A stretch of DNA of 64,000 nucleotides from Epiperipatus broadwayi (GCA_028023455.1 JAQFVV010012396.1:6362085-6426084), one strand, 5' to 3'; positions 35,201 to 47,055 are shown, counted from the stretch's first letter. Program-made: numbers and translations. Notes: generated by a model not told the origin, from the letters alone.

Positions 35201-35450
35201 TGGAAGACTATATAAATGATCTTATTAAAAAGTGCTCAGTTGAAACTCAATCAAAAAGTATCCTAAAGAACATTCTGAGAATTTCTAATTTTTTTAGTAA
35301 ATAAATGAATTATTTATTCTAAAGATTATCAGTAGAAGTGTAGAAGTATTGTTGAGATGACATTGCTTTCAATTTAAAATATAAAAGTATTTAAGCAATA
35401 TAATAATACAAGAACAATTTTCCACTCTAGTGCTATCGATTATAAACTTG
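32290..35450. other. AT-rich DNA, no gene seen
   Basis: No gene. An octamer pair, ATGCAAAT (about 33574) and ATTTGCAT (about 33594), forms a small inverted repeat. Frames at 32751-32951 and 34866-35108 show no domains. Confidence 0.5.
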
Positions 35451-35454
35451 AGCA

Positions 35455-35565
35455 ATCACTTATTACCAGATGTATATAAAAATCCCTATCTTTAATATTT
35501 AAATGCTCATCATTAGACCAGTTTCAGACTTTAGTCTTTATCAGTGAGACATGGGATTCAGAGTT
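35455..35565 (-). repeat. hammerhead-like repeat related to family B (B6)
   Basis: On the minus strand: CACTGATAA (core CTGATAA, 35538-35544), a 5-bp stem AGACT / AGTCT, GAAAC, then TGGTC (to 35516). ATAAAAATCCCTATC at about 35477-35491 matches the family B landmark ATAAAATCCCTATC, so it is a diverged family B member. One core base (G8 to A) has changed. Confidence 0.5.
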
Positions 35566-36224
35566 GCAAGAAATGCAACTAAGCATTCCAACAACTCCAT
35601 TTGACACCATTTTATTAATTAAATTAAAAACTTGAAATCTTGAACCTTACACTGATTAAATTTCAAGTTTTAGTTTGATAAATAAAGTGGAGTTAAAAAT
35701 GGTAATTGTATAATTATATTTTTCATAATTTGAATCCCAGACTTCATTTATAAATACAAAATCCAGAAACCGGAATGGGTATAATGATTCAAATACTAAA
35801 GATAAAAATTTTATATGCACTTGTCAAGCACTGATTATTCAAGCTTATGCTAGATACACTACAATAGAGATCTTCTTTTATATTATATTATTTTAAACTT
35901 TTGCTGTTAGCAAGGCAACATAACAATAAGTCAAGGAAATTGAGATATTATTTTTAGATGGATATAAAATGAATATTGATAATTTTCTGACACTTGAGGG
36001 AAAAAATGCCCCAACTTTGTAAGAATGTTAAAGTATGTGTTTGACTTCAGGAGTTAAATTCAAGGATAATAATAATAATCAAAAATTACTAATCAGAAAT
36101 GTTGTTATTATCAAGACAGAGAAGTGCATTTTGATAAATAGCAATGATAATTTTTTAAAAAAAATATGCTGTTAGAATTCTCTTCACTCTATATCAGTGT
36201 TATTATAAACTTATATAATCAATG

Positions 36225-36300
36225 GATATCACATTGTAGTGCTATTCATTTTTGGCTTATGGCCTTTGTCAGTGAGGATCTTAAATAGTGTAGCCTTTGA
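36225..36300 (-). repeat. hammerhead-like remnant related to family B (B7)
   Basis: On the minus strand: CTCACTGACAAAGGCCATAAGCC followed by AAAAAT where family B has AGAAAC. The stem GGC/GCC is kept but the GAAA box and following bases are lost. Confidence 0.45.
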
Positions 36301-37127
36301 TAGAGATACAATAGTATTACTATCTAATATTCATAGATCACAAAGCTTATAACAGATGACTCTGATGTAAAAAGAAAAAATTGCTTCTAATAGAATATGA
36401 TAAGTAAGCAGAAATTGTTATATGGTGTTTGTTAATAAACATGTTATGAAAAGTACTTACTTAAAAACTCCAAGATTGACCATAAGGTTAAAACTATACA
36501 AGAAGGCTATAAATATGTAAGTTAAGCCAAAATCTGCATGTCTTTGTATTTTTGTAATAAAACTATAAAATGCAAAGTTTCTTGAATTGAAACAGATGTA
36601 CAATTATATTGGATTTCAATCAGTAGTATGTGATCTATGTATGCAAGGAAATCATTGTTTCTATCTAATAATTACAATTTTATATAAAACATTTTCATAT
36701 TTATATATTTTACAAATTTTCACTTTTTTTTTTTAAAAAAAAAGAAGACAAAATCAGGCATTTATTGATTGTAGCTAGATATTGAATGTTACACAACGAT
36801 TTTTTCTCAACATGCTTGGCCCATGTAGCATTTTTTCACACTGCCATGTGTTATCTTATGGAAGTAACTATTTGAACTAAATCCATACAATATTAAAAAG
36901 TTCTATCACTATTTGCCATTATAATGGGACAGTTGTTCAAAGATATTGGTAACAGGTTATATAACATTTGCACTCCCTGAATAATTTACACTTGTGTATA
37001 ATAAATTTGTCACTGCCATTTAAGTATTATAAATATAAATATTAATTAAAGTTATCAGATATTAACGAGAAAAGTAAATTTTCAATCTACTCTTTGTTTT
37101 GCATTATGTATATATTTATAATATATA
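36301..37127. other. AT-rich DNA, no gene seen
   Basis: No supportable gene or repeat apart from poly-T / poly-A runs near 36726-36745. Confidence 0.5.
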
Positions 37128-37532
37128 TACACCTTTACCCTGCTTAGGGATTGTCTACTTAGCGATATTTTGCAATAGCGATCATCATCAATTTATACCC
37201 ACTACTTCAATGTACAATCGATTATTCGCTATAACGATTGGAAAAAATGAAAAAAAAATTTTGGAGGCAGCCATCTTGAATTTTGCATCACTGATGACAT
37301 CAGAGATAGCTATATTAAATTTATTTTACCCCAAAAGCAAAAGTATATTATTGTAATATGTATACAGGTAATGACTTTGCTGTAATTGTATACACATATA
37401 ATATTTTATTCATAAATCACTTAAAATATCTATAATTACTGAATCTATAATACTGTATACATCATATATAATAAATAACACAGCAAATGTTCATCCATTT
37501 TTTCTTTTAAAATACGTATATATGTTCTACAA

Positions 37533-37876
37533 TAATATCAACAAATTAAAAATCCATCTTTTTCTTTTCAAAAACTTTATTTTCTTATCTCAATACTGAA
37601 CATATACAGTATATATATATATATTTATATAATACAAAACTCCAATATTTCAATGTTGATTTGTAATTAAATAATGTAAAAGAAAGAGTAATAAAATATA
37701 GCAGTGGGAGAGAGATAGCCTTGAAAATGACTGTATGAAGATAAACAGTTGAAAAGGAGTTTTATATTATATAAATACTATATATACAGTATATATATAT
37801 ATATATATGTTCAGTATTGAGATAAAATAAAGTTTTTGAAAAGAAAGAGGAGAAGGATTTTTAATTTGTTGATAAT
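37533..37876. repeat. fold-back element with ~115-bp arms
   Basis: Left arm 37533-37643 and right arm 37756-37876 are mirror copies, e.g. TTTTCAAAAACTTTATTTTC against GATAAAATAAAGTTTTTGAAAAG, and ACTGAACATATACAGTATAT against ATATGTTCAGTATTGAG. The 112-bp centre has no coding content. Confidence 0.75.
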
Positions 37877-37896
37877 ACTGTTTACAAATACTCCAA

Positions 37897-37960
37897 TATA
37901 TAAATACAATACAGGACAAATAAAATACCATCATCACAAACTTTCAGGAAAACACTAAAT
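37897..37960 (+). repeat. family A PLE terminus fragment
   Basis: CCAATATATAAATACAA.. then ATACCATCATCACAAA.TTTCAGGAAAA matches the extreme right end of PLE A2 near 9990-10035. Solo terminal fragment. Confidence 0.55.
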
Positions 37961-38159
37961 ATGAATATTAAACTGCATGTGTGTGTTCTTAAATACGATA
38001 TATTATTTTTAGAACACCTGGATAATTATGTAAAAATAGTTATTGATTTTGTAACTTCGTTAATAAACATGTTGTTTACACTCAAGATGTTTCATATCAA
38101 AAGAAAAACAACATTTTAAAATGCAAATGTCGAATTAGAAAAGTTTAAAAAGAAACACA

Positions 38160-38200
38160 TTGCATTTAATTAATAATCTTTCTACTCGAAGGGGGGGGGG
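38160..38200. repeat. poly-G run
   Basis: An uninterrupted run of about ten G near 38191-38200, unusual in this AT-rich sequence. Possibly a slippage-prone tract. Confidence 0.7.
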
Positions 38201-38462
38201 CATTATTATATTACTAATAATATACAGTAAGAAAAATAAACCTAGCTGTATGTTTTAGAAAATTAGAAGCTAGATTTTTTACTTTTAAAATAAGTTGATT
38301 TTTTTTTCTAAAGTTGACTGCTTTACGATAAGCATTAAGCATTTTGTTACTGTGGAGTACAGTAATAAGTCTTTATGTTCAATCAAATAATTAATAATTA
38401 AACATTGTTTTTTAATTTGAATAATTTCACATAAGTAATAAAATAAATTAAACAATTCAAAA

Positions 38463-38740
38463 CAATGCAAAACTCTCCATACAGTAGTGCCATCTTGTGC
38501 TAACAAGAGCAATCAATGGATGTCAGAAGGCTTATGCATAAAATCCCTATCTAGTGCTTACTCATCCAATATCCCCAGACTAGTTTCTGGCTTGTGGCCT
38601 TCATCATTGAGGAGCCTTGGATCTGAGAGCACTGCACCTAGATAGGGATTTTATGCACACACCTTCTGGCATCCATTGATTGCTCTTGTTGGTACATGAT
38701 GGCACTACTGTATGGAGAGTTTTGCTTTGTTTTGAATTGT
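38463..38740. mobile_element. family B fold-back element, copy 2
   Basis: Starts CAAAACTCTCCATACAGTAG and ends CTACTGTATGGAGAGTTTTG, with ~130-bp mirror arms including GGATGTCAGAAGGC / ACCTTCTGGCATCC. A hammerhead-like core sits off-centre on the minus strand at 38566-38620. Confidence 0.75.
38566..38620 (-). ncRNA. hammerhead-like motif, family B copy 2 (core mutated)
   Basis: Same layout as the other family B copies: CCAAGGCTCCTCA, ATGATGA, A-GGC/GCC-A stem, GAAAC, TAGTC, TGGGGATATTGG. The first core base C3 is A here, which should abolish cleavage. Confidence 0.55.
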
Positions 38741-39479
38741 TTAATAACAATTATGTGCTAGTATGATATGGTGATCATGTGTGATGAATAAAATAAATGT
38801 ATAGTAGTAATATATACTGTAATACAAATTTTAAAAAAAAAAACACTTCAGTATGGATTTTTTTTTTCATTACGATGAATTAATTCTGTGGAAGAATATA
38901 AAAACTTTTAAATTCAAATTTAGTTTCACTTTCTTTTTGCTGTTCTGTACTTTTTAAAGTGAAAATATAGATTTTTTTCTTAGTGATATAAAACTTTTCT
39001 TTTTAGATACTGTATTTAGTCATCATTGTCATGAAAAAATCAAGAAAATCTTTGAGCTTGGAAATCAATGTGGATATTTTAAGTCGACTGGAACTGACCA
39101 ATTTTTTTTCCCATAGACCTCCCATTATAATTACATATTTTGTATACAATATTCTTGCTTAACGATGAGTTTTGGAGGACCAATTGCCATCACTAAGCAG
39201 GGTAAAGGTGTATATATTTTTTTTAAACTGTTGTAATTTAAAAATGAACAAATCTATTGATAAATGTTGCATAATTGATTCTTTATTGACAAGATCATTT
39301 GGAGTTTCTTTAATAAAGAAACAGTAATAAAGATAGAAAGACCAAATTAAAACTTGTATAAATGTAAATTAAAACTCTTATTCCACATTTCAGTGCTAAT
39401 TACTACGACATAATATTTTTGTTAACAGGTAGTAAAAAAAAACAAATTTTATTGATCATGCCTTCTTTTAATAATTTTA

Positions 39480-39506
39480 ATAATAATGATAATGATGATG
39501 ATGATG

Positions 39507-39545
<39 letters not shown>
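39480..39545. repeat. (GAT)n(AAT)n microsatellite at the LINE 5' boundary
   Basis: Runs of GAT then AAT units ending at TATCCCGCAGC, where the LINE 5' region appears to start. Confidence 0.9.
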
Positions 39546-39767
39546 TCCCGCAGCAAATCTCTGTTGAGGTAAGAAGCAATCTTTAAGCTCTCCGATGTAA
39601 GTATTTATATTTTTCTTTTGTTTCAACTTGTTATTCGCAAAACAAACGTAGTACAGAACAAATCAAATCATATAATAGATTAATAGAGTATTTTTAAAGA
39701 AAATATCGGTGTGTATTCATATCTTTTTTTAAAAAAAAAAAACTGACTTGAGTAAGAATAATAAATC

Positions 39768-40720
39768 ATGGCTACTGCCCAGTTAAGCGTGAGCGAGTTA
39801 AGCACCAATACGAAGTTAACAACATCGTTAGTTTCAACATCACCTATTTTGTATGCAAAAATACTTAAAAGCAACAGCAATATTACAGCACCAACCCAAA
39901 TACCGCGTTTCCGAAGAACAAATACAAACGATATAAAAAATCTAGATCTACATACTCAAGAGGAACGTCAACCCCCAGCCGCAATCTGGACAAAAGAAAT
40001 GCTTGAAAATGTGATGGACCGTTTCAATGATATGGTGCCTCACATGTTATTTGAAACTTTTCACAGGTTTTTTCGCCAACATCGCTAGTACTCGCAGTAA
40101 CAGATAATCAATGCTCATTATATTGTTTCCCAAAAGCTTTATTATATGAAGCAATTATGCAAAATGAACTATGGGAAACAATCTCTTGTATCACAGACCA
40201 TCCAAATTTGCGATATATAACCATTGATTTTTATACTCAGCAGCAAAAAGAATGTTTTCAATCCACTATTTTAGCACTCGATAATTACGCACTCGTAACT
40301 GAAAACCGGAAAAATATTATTACTGGAGTGCTTAAAAATATTTATCTTAAATACAACTTACAAGATTTTCAAAAAATGATAAACCCGTTTGGAAAAGTAA
40401 TTGCCCTACAGCCAATTTATTTAAAAGACACACCTATACCGATATGTAGTAATCATTTTGAATTTAAAATAAAACTCCATAAAAACATAGATGCTGCCAC
40501 AATCCCAACACAAATTATAGATCAAGAAGCAACACTCTCTCTTCACATAAGAGGTTTAAAACCACATTGTTTTGGCTGTGGACAGAGAGACCACCTAGCA
40601 ACTCAGTGCGATAACACAAAAGGCAATCACTGTGAACAAAACAAAATTCTCTCCCCACAACAACCCACTGATGATGAAAAAAAATTTCTAATAAAACTAC
40701 ATCAATTGACAACCCAATAA
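39768..40720 (+). pseudogene. LINE ORF1 protein, RNA-binding, CCHC zinc knuckle (one frameshift)
   Basis: Starts at ATG 39768 in a good context (AATCATGG). The first frame runs to 40088; the rest (from about 40070) is in another frame, the switch lying at a six-T run (40068-40073). The second part encodes an RRM-like stretch (RYITIDFYTQQQKECFQS, VIALQPIYL) and ends with CFGCGQRDHLATQC, a C-x2-C-x4-H-x4-C retroviral-type knuckle (about 40568-40609). Role by family: chaperoning and packaging LINE RNA. Further coding continues downstream in a third frame. Confidence 0.75.
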
Positions 40721-41214
40721 TAGAAACTGGAAAAAAACAGGTTCAAACACCCACGAACAAAAATGATAACGGAGCAGAATTGCCAATCCCAAAAACTAAC
40801 TAAAAAAATAATAACACAAAAATTAACATAGACACTCAAGATTCAAACGAAAATAACTCTCAAGAAACCACAACACAAAATGCATTAATTACATCACAGG
40901 ATCAGCAACTCAATAAAACAAAAGGTGTACCAAGTAAAAATCAGCAAGCAAAAAATAAACACACACAGCTATATAATGAAAATATAAATCAAGATAATAT
41001 AAGTACACAAATAATAAAACAAACCACAATAATAAACAAAACTGCATCAAACATAATGGATGCAATAGAACCCCCTCTTCCACCCATTCAAGAGAATACA
41101 CCAAAGAGAAAAAGAAAGCCAGGTAGACCACCAAAAAACAATGAATCCAAAAAGGCAAAAAAAATAGACCAAAAGCACAACTCATCAGACATATACAACT
41201 TAGAAATTCTATGA
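40690..41214 (+). pseudogene. LINE ORF1 C-terminal extension, Asn/Gln-rich with AT-hook
   Basis: Read in the frame entered by a shift at an eight-A run (about 40678-40685). It stays open to 41214 except for one TAA at 40801-40803. The sequence is rich in Asn, Gln, Thr and Lys and contains KRKRKPGRPPKNN (about 41105-41143), whose basic-flanked GRP core is an AT-hook. AT-hooks bind the minor groove of AT-rich DNA. Whether this segment is truly fused to ORF1 depends on the frameshift being an error or recent mutation. Confidence 0.55.
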
Positions 41215-41435
41215 AATAGAAATAGATTTAAGCCAACAACAAATGGACAACTGTTCAGTTTCATCACAAATTGCCTGTATAGAGTCTGAACCAATATTAA
41301 ATGAAAGAAAAACTGATAATAAACCCTACCAAGTCTTAAATATGTATCAGCATCCATCTACTACAATATAAACAAAATATTTAGAATTAAAAAATCAATA
41401 AAAATCAATACCCTGTTATAAAATTATTCTGTAAC

Positions 41436-42190
41436 ATGAAGATAAAAATTGGATCTCTAAACATTAGAGGCTTAAATGCCATCAAAAAACTTTTTGAACT
41501 CAAAAAATGGTTACATACAACACAACCACACATACTGGGGCTATTGGAAACAAAAATATACAGTGGCTCTCAAATTGATCCTTCAAAATATTTAGTCAGC
41601 CAAGGGTTTTGTGCCTGCTCAAGGCAATCATCATCACCATCAGGTGGCACAGGTATAATTATATCCCACAACTGCCCTTTTGTTTCTTTTAAAATTATAT
41701 ATATTGACTCTAATCTTATCATAATAACACTCCATCATAAAAATATCACACTTAACCTAGTATTTGTCTATATACCACCAGGCCCTGTCATCATCTCCAG
41801 AATAATAGCAACAATAAATTCAATGCTTACAGCAACACCAAATCCCATAATACTCCTGGGAGATTTCAACATGACCTACCAAACTTTTGTCACCAAATGG
41901 ATCCATCAAATAACAATCCCACTTATGAGTGCTGAAGGTTTTCTCCCATTAAACTCAATATCTTTTAATAACAATAGATATAAGTCACTTATTGATTTGT
42001 GTTTCTACTCACCAATGTTACATCATTATTTTAATCTTGAACTCTGTCCATCTATAATCTCAGATCATGCTGCCCAGTTCATCACCCTCGACCTAACAAA
42101 AATACAGAATACAATAATAGCCCTTCAAAAGACTATGCGAATACTTCTTCCAGCACAAACAACTGAATTTCTATATTCAGAAACATAAAC
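41436..42190 (+). pseudogene. LINE ORF2 part 1: AP-like endonuclease domain
   Basis: Starts at ATG 41436. APE-type endonuclease motifs in order: SLNIRGLN (~7-14), LGLLETK with the metal-binding Glu (~34-40), LVFVYIPP (~107-114), LLGDFNMTY (~140-148) and SDHAAQFI (~213-220). All catalytic blocks look intact. By family it nicks target DNA to prime reverse transcription. The frame breaks near 42183, and the ORF continues in another frame. Confidence 0.85.
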
Positions 42191-44650
42191 ATGTCACTCG
42201 ATCCAGTACAAAAGTATATAGCATTCACCAATATACTTTCTTTCAACATCAATCATATTACCTGCAATTCAACACCCCCCGCCAGATTATTAGCTTTGGC
42301 AGATGAACTACATAAAAGAATAACCATTTCCAGACCAACTACAGATAATCAAACACAAATAAAAAAACTTACAGAAATGTACAACAATACATGCAACACA
42401 CTAAAGCAATATGTAGCAATAAAAAAGAAAAAATATACCTTACCCAACAACACACTTGGACCAGAGCATACATACGGTGGGCACTGGAATACCCATCCAC
42501 AGTCAGAGTGTCTATGGCACTTGAAATAGATGGCTCTATAACAGCTGGACATAACATGATAAACCCAATATATCACCACTTTAAAAAAAAACTGCAAAAA
42601 CAAAGAGTGTACATACCAAACGAAGACATATTTGGAGACCCTGAAACAGACACACCAATAAAAACAACTGACATTGTATTTCAACTTGCAACAATAACAA
42701 ACACCTGTCACCCAGGACCACAAGGAATTCCAAAATTTGTGTTCAAACATCTTAGTCACTTCACAGCCAAATACCTGTGCGATTTAACCAATTACATATC
42801 CCAAAAAATTTACAACATACAAAGTCTATACCCAATTGCAATGGTTCCATTTAACAAAAAACCAACAGCAATATCATCTTTATCTAATCTACGACCAATT
42901 TCAATGGGACCTTTAGGAATAAAAATTCTTGAAAGAGTAATAAAGGAGAAAATAGAACAACATATACTCACTGTGTTATCATCAGCACAATATGCCAAAA
43001 AAGGATCATCCATTGGCCAGGGTGCCTTAATGTACAAAACAATAATCGAAGTAGTAAAAAAAAAGAAAGAAATATGCACCAATTATAGTTCAACTAGACA
43101 TTGAGGCAGCATTTGACTCAGTGCCTATAGCCAAATTATTAGATGTGCTGAAAAAAACAACAATACCTCCATCCCTACTATATATAATAGCCAATCTGCT
43201 ACTCAGCCATGAAATTCACATCACATTGAATGGGAAAAATTCACCAACCTTCAGACCGAATCAATCCATCCCACAAGGATCCCCCCTCAGTGCCTTTCTC
43301 TTTACAATATATATAAATCCTCTATTAATAGAGATACAGAAAAAAATAAAAGGCATTCAAATCCCAAACACTGCTTTAAATATATCATGCATAGCCTATA
43401 TGGATGATGTAACCATTTTCCTCCCCTCTAAAAAGAACCTCCCCATATTACAAGAGATAATCAAGAGTTATACCTCAAATTTTAATTTAAAAATTAACAC
43501 AAATAAAACTGCTGCATGGTCAATATACACAGGCAAGCACTGTACAGAGATGTTTAATGGTAAACCATCTGCTTTCCTTGGTTTCCCATTCTATCTTGGA
43601 ACCAATGGAATCAGGCAAAAAATTCAAAATAAATTAAAAAAAGATGCTGAAAAAATCACAACCTCACTTGCAAAGTCATACCTGTCAATATACGCAAAGG
43701 TAGCACTATTTAATCAACTTATAATTACAAAAATTACCTACTACACACCTATAATAAAATTTGCAAAAACATTCATATCCAAAATCTCATCAATCTGTAA
43801 CAAACTAATATGGAAGAGAAAGACAGTGGCAATCTCTTTAAAAAATCTGAGCAGACCACCACATAGAAATGGACTTGGACTCCATACAAACAATGTTTTT
43901 TACACACAGAAATCAGTAAATCTAATAACAGCAACCATAAAAAGATTTCCAGACCTGGAGTGTGTAATTAGTATAATACCCACAGACAGACCAGCCCCTT
44001 CATATGGATATATATCCACACTGATTGAAGAACTCAAGCCAATATACAACAAAATATCACTCAATAATGACAACAAGTATACATACTGGGACATTTGTAA
44101 TATACTAAACCCAAACCAGACCCCTAATCTACATCCATCAGTTCTTGGGATAGACAACAGGCAACTACTGCAACAATTCAGAAAATGGTCATTAGAACCA
44201 AAATTATTTGATTTTCTACTTAATCTTAATCTTAATGCTCTACCCACAACACATTTCCTCAGATTTCGTAGATTCTACACAAATATAGACCCCATGTGCG
44301 AGCTATGTCATAGAGAAGAAGAGACACAAGATCATTTTCTTCATTCCTGCAGTGCACTAGAAACAATATGTCACACAATGTTTACCACATACAGAAAGGC
44401 TATCATTTCAATTGATGAAATAATAAATACATTTAAAAAAGGCAACATCCCTGCTATTCGGGTAGCAACATATAGCCTTTATGCCTACTGGTGTACCAGA
44501 TGCACTTTTGCACTTGCTAATAACCCTCGACGCCACCCAGCAACATATTCAATAAAACTAGAACTGTTCAGAAAAAGAGACAGCATCCTAGCTCAACCAG
44601 ATGTGTTTGCAGCCACATGGTCACACTTGAAACAAAGATCCAGTCTATAA
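42191..44650 (+). pseudogene. LINE ORF2 part 2: linker, reverse transcriptase and C-terminal cysteine motif
   Basis: Continues ORF2 with further frame changes near 42420-42432 (A-rich run) and 43056-43064 (nine A). RT motifs: LSNLRPISMGPLGIKILERV (motif 2), VQLDIEAAFDSVP (first catalytic Asp, about 43088-43126), SIPQGSPLSAFLFTIYINP (about 43268-43325), AYMDDVTIFLPS (catalytic YxDD, about 43396-43431), FLGFPFYLG, then KVALFNQLIITKITYYTP. A terminal CELCHREEETQDHFLHSC (about 44298-44352) is the C-x2-C..H..C motif found near the end of many LINE ORF2s. All catalytic residues are present; only frameshifts prevent expression. Confidence 0.85.
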
Positions 44651-44896
44651 AATATAAAGTCTAATATGATAGATGATGACATTTTCAACATCAGCTTTTT
44701 TTCCAACTTCAAAGAGATGCAAGCATAAACTGAACTAAATAGAAGACCAAATTTAAAAACAAGGAAGAAAGTATGCAGAATTGATAAAGACTTACATACT
44801 GAAAGTTGTTGTAATTTGTTTTGCATTTGTAACAAACCAATATAGTACTATATGTGACTCTGTAACTTTTTAGAGTCAATAAAGTTTTGCTTTGAA
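44651..44896 (+). other. LINE 3' UTR with polyadenylation signal
   Basis: Non-coding tail after ORF2; AATAAA at 44878-44883, 12 bp before the microsatellite. No poly-A tail: the element ends in (ATC)n(ATA)n. Confidence 0.7.
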
Positions 44897-45225
<329 letters not shown>

Positions 45226-45230
45226 CTTAA

Positions 45231-45740
45231 GGAATTCAGATGATCTTCATGGTTTAATTAATTTTGATTAAAATAATTAGAAACATCATTAAATCATCTA
45301 AAAACAAGGCTTTCATTTAAAACATCTGTTTCAGTTCATACTTTGATTTACAATAAAAAATTGAATTGTTCACACCCTAATTTTACCACATGCTCTGCCA
45401 TCAAATAACACAAAACTACAAAGTTCAGTTTATGTGCAATTCTGTAAATCTACAATGATAATGTTATTGCCTAAAAATTAATAGTAATTTATGTTCTGAC
45501 ATCTTAACATAACTACAAAATAGAAATAAATAAATATTCTATTAATAAATCTATAATCAAAAATAAGAATATTACGGAATCATTTGTAAATAAATCTTAT
45601 ATGTACTAATAAAATAACTTCCTTACAGTTATAAATATTTACTTATACTTATAAATATTTACTTATACTTATAAATATTTATTTAGAAATTTACTCAGTT
45701 GTATGAATGAATTTCCAAAATATTTTCTACTTAAAACAGG
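45231..45740. other. AT-rich DNA with a 20-bp tandem repeat
   Basis: No gene. Three copies of a 20-bp unit (ACTTATAAATATTTACTTAT-like) at about 45628-45690. Confidence 0.6.
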
Positions 45741-45744
45741 CAAA

Positions 45745-46000
45745 ACTCACTATACGTATGATCACACACTGCAAGCTAGAGTAATCAATGGATGCCAGAA
45801 GGCTTGTGCATAAAATCCCCATCTAGTGCCTACTCATCCAATATCCCCAGACTAGTTTCTTACTTGTGGCCTTCGTCAGTGAGGAGCCTTGGATCTGAGA
45901 GCACTGCACCTTGATCTTAGGATCTTATGCAACCCTCCAGTTATAAGCAAGCATAGGAAATGGTGATCATGTGATGTTTATGTTTTCTACTTAAAAATAC
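45745..46000 (-). mobile_element. family B element, copy 3
   Basis: Starts AACAGGCAAAACTCACTATA and carries the family landmarks GGATGCCAGAAGGCTTGTGC, ATAAAATCCCCATCTAG, the hammerhead-like core, and GGTGATCATGTGATGTTTA at the far end. Only one arm is present, unlike copies 1 and 2. Confidence 0.7.
45838..45892 (-). ncRNA. hammerhead-like motif, family B copy 3 (core intact)
   Basis: On the minus strand: stem I CCAAGGCTCCTCA / TGGGGATATTGG, core CTGACGA, GAAAC, TAGTC. The conserved core boxes are all intact, the only family B copy with an unmutated CTGACGA. Stem II (A-GGC..GTA-A) is weakened. Stem III is the ACTAGT palindrome, suggesting pairing in a dimer. Confidence 0.6.
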
Positions 46001-47055
46001 TCTGTAATTTTTGAGATTTATATATCAGAATTAAAGTCAATCTTTCTAGGAACTATAGCTGAAAATAAATACGATCTATAATGAAAAATGGCCTGTATAC
46101 CATCTCTATATCCAAGTCACCGAATAGATAAAAAAGCTGTCAAAATTTTTAAAAAAATTTTAAGAAAAAATGAATGCCTCCATGATCTATATTGTGATCT
46201 GTTGCAGTCTATTCAAAGTATGGTAATACACAGGTCAATTACTGAACTCCTACCTGATAAAAAATTAAAACTAAGATAACACAATTCCACTTCGTAAAAT
46301 AGCTGCAAATCAAGAAAAAAAAAAAACTGAAGAATTCTAAAGTTAATGAGAGAGTATGGATCATAGACATTAAAAATATTCTGGGATAATACAAAAATAT
46401 ATATATTTCAAATTATTTACTTAGTACAAAATAACAATAATACACTTAAAGACATATATAATACATTAGACCAGCAATCTCCTGTCTTAATACATCTCAA
46501 AATTTAAAAAAATCATAATCCAGATATAAATGAATCTTTTAAAACTATGAACAAGAACTAATTATTAAGACTTTCAACTTGTTTTAGAGGTTGTAACCTT
46601 TATTTCTTGTCATTATTCAGTTATCAATCAATTATTGATGTAAGTAGTCAGTGACTTGGAAGATTAAAAAAAGAGAAAAAAAATTGAAGGATTTAAAAAA
46701 TATAAACTGAAAGAATAAAGTTAAGTATTTTGAAGAGTTAAAAAGAATAAATGAAAGTGGATAAGAAAATTATAGAAGAATTGGATTAAATGAGTACAGT
46801 ATTTGGATATTAAAGAGTAATGAAATATATGATATGATAAAATGAAGAAGAAAAGGAAACAAATTAATCAGCCATAAAGGATTTAAAGATTAAAATAAAA
46901 CACAAAAGTTTGGAGAAGAATATTGTGATGATGCAAAGGAACTGCTTTTTACTGATAATAATTAATGATTATGAAATAGATATTGAGCTTTACTTAATAG
47001 ATGAGAAATAAGTTCCAAATTATTAATACATTGAGTATAATATCAAAAATTTCAA
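46001..47055. other. AT-rich DNA, no gene seen
   Basis: Short open frames only (e.g. 46088-46279), no motifs. Confidence 0.5.

Larger units (their letters stand above)
37130..39210. mobile_element. TA-flanked DNA transposon with 18-bp terminal inverted repeats
   Basis: CACCTTTACCCTGCTTAG (37130-37147) is a perfect mirror of CTAAGCAGGGTAAAGGTG (39193-39210), and both ends abut TA. TA target duplication plus CTTAGCGA / CTTAACGA-like text just inside the ends suggests the Tc1/mariner-pogo (Tigger-like) superfamily. No transposase frame is visible, so it is non-autonomous. It carries a nested fold-back (37533-37876), a family A fragment (37897-37960) and a family B element (38463-38740), so it is older than these insertions. 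Confidence 0.75.
39546..44896 (+). mobile_element. two-ORF LINE of L1/Tx1 type, nearly full length
   Basis: A 5' leader (39546-39767), ORF1 with CCHC knuckle, ORF2 with AP-endonuclease, RT and a C-terminal cysteine motif, and a 3' UTR with AATAAA at 44878-44883, followed directly by trinucleotide repeats. Two ORFs with a nucleic-acid-binding ORF1, an AP-endonuclease and the post-RT pattern (W-less LGFPFYLG, then KVALFNQLIITKITYY) fit the L1/Tx1 superfamily best; clade placement is inference. It is the most complete autonomous element here but carries several frameshifts. Confidence 0.8.

Noticed and set aside
40910-41357. Minus-strand frames of 89-91 codons rich in Phe/Leu
   Set aside because: They lie antisense to the Asn/Lys-rich LINE ORF1 extension; their membrane-like composition is just the complement of A-rich codons.
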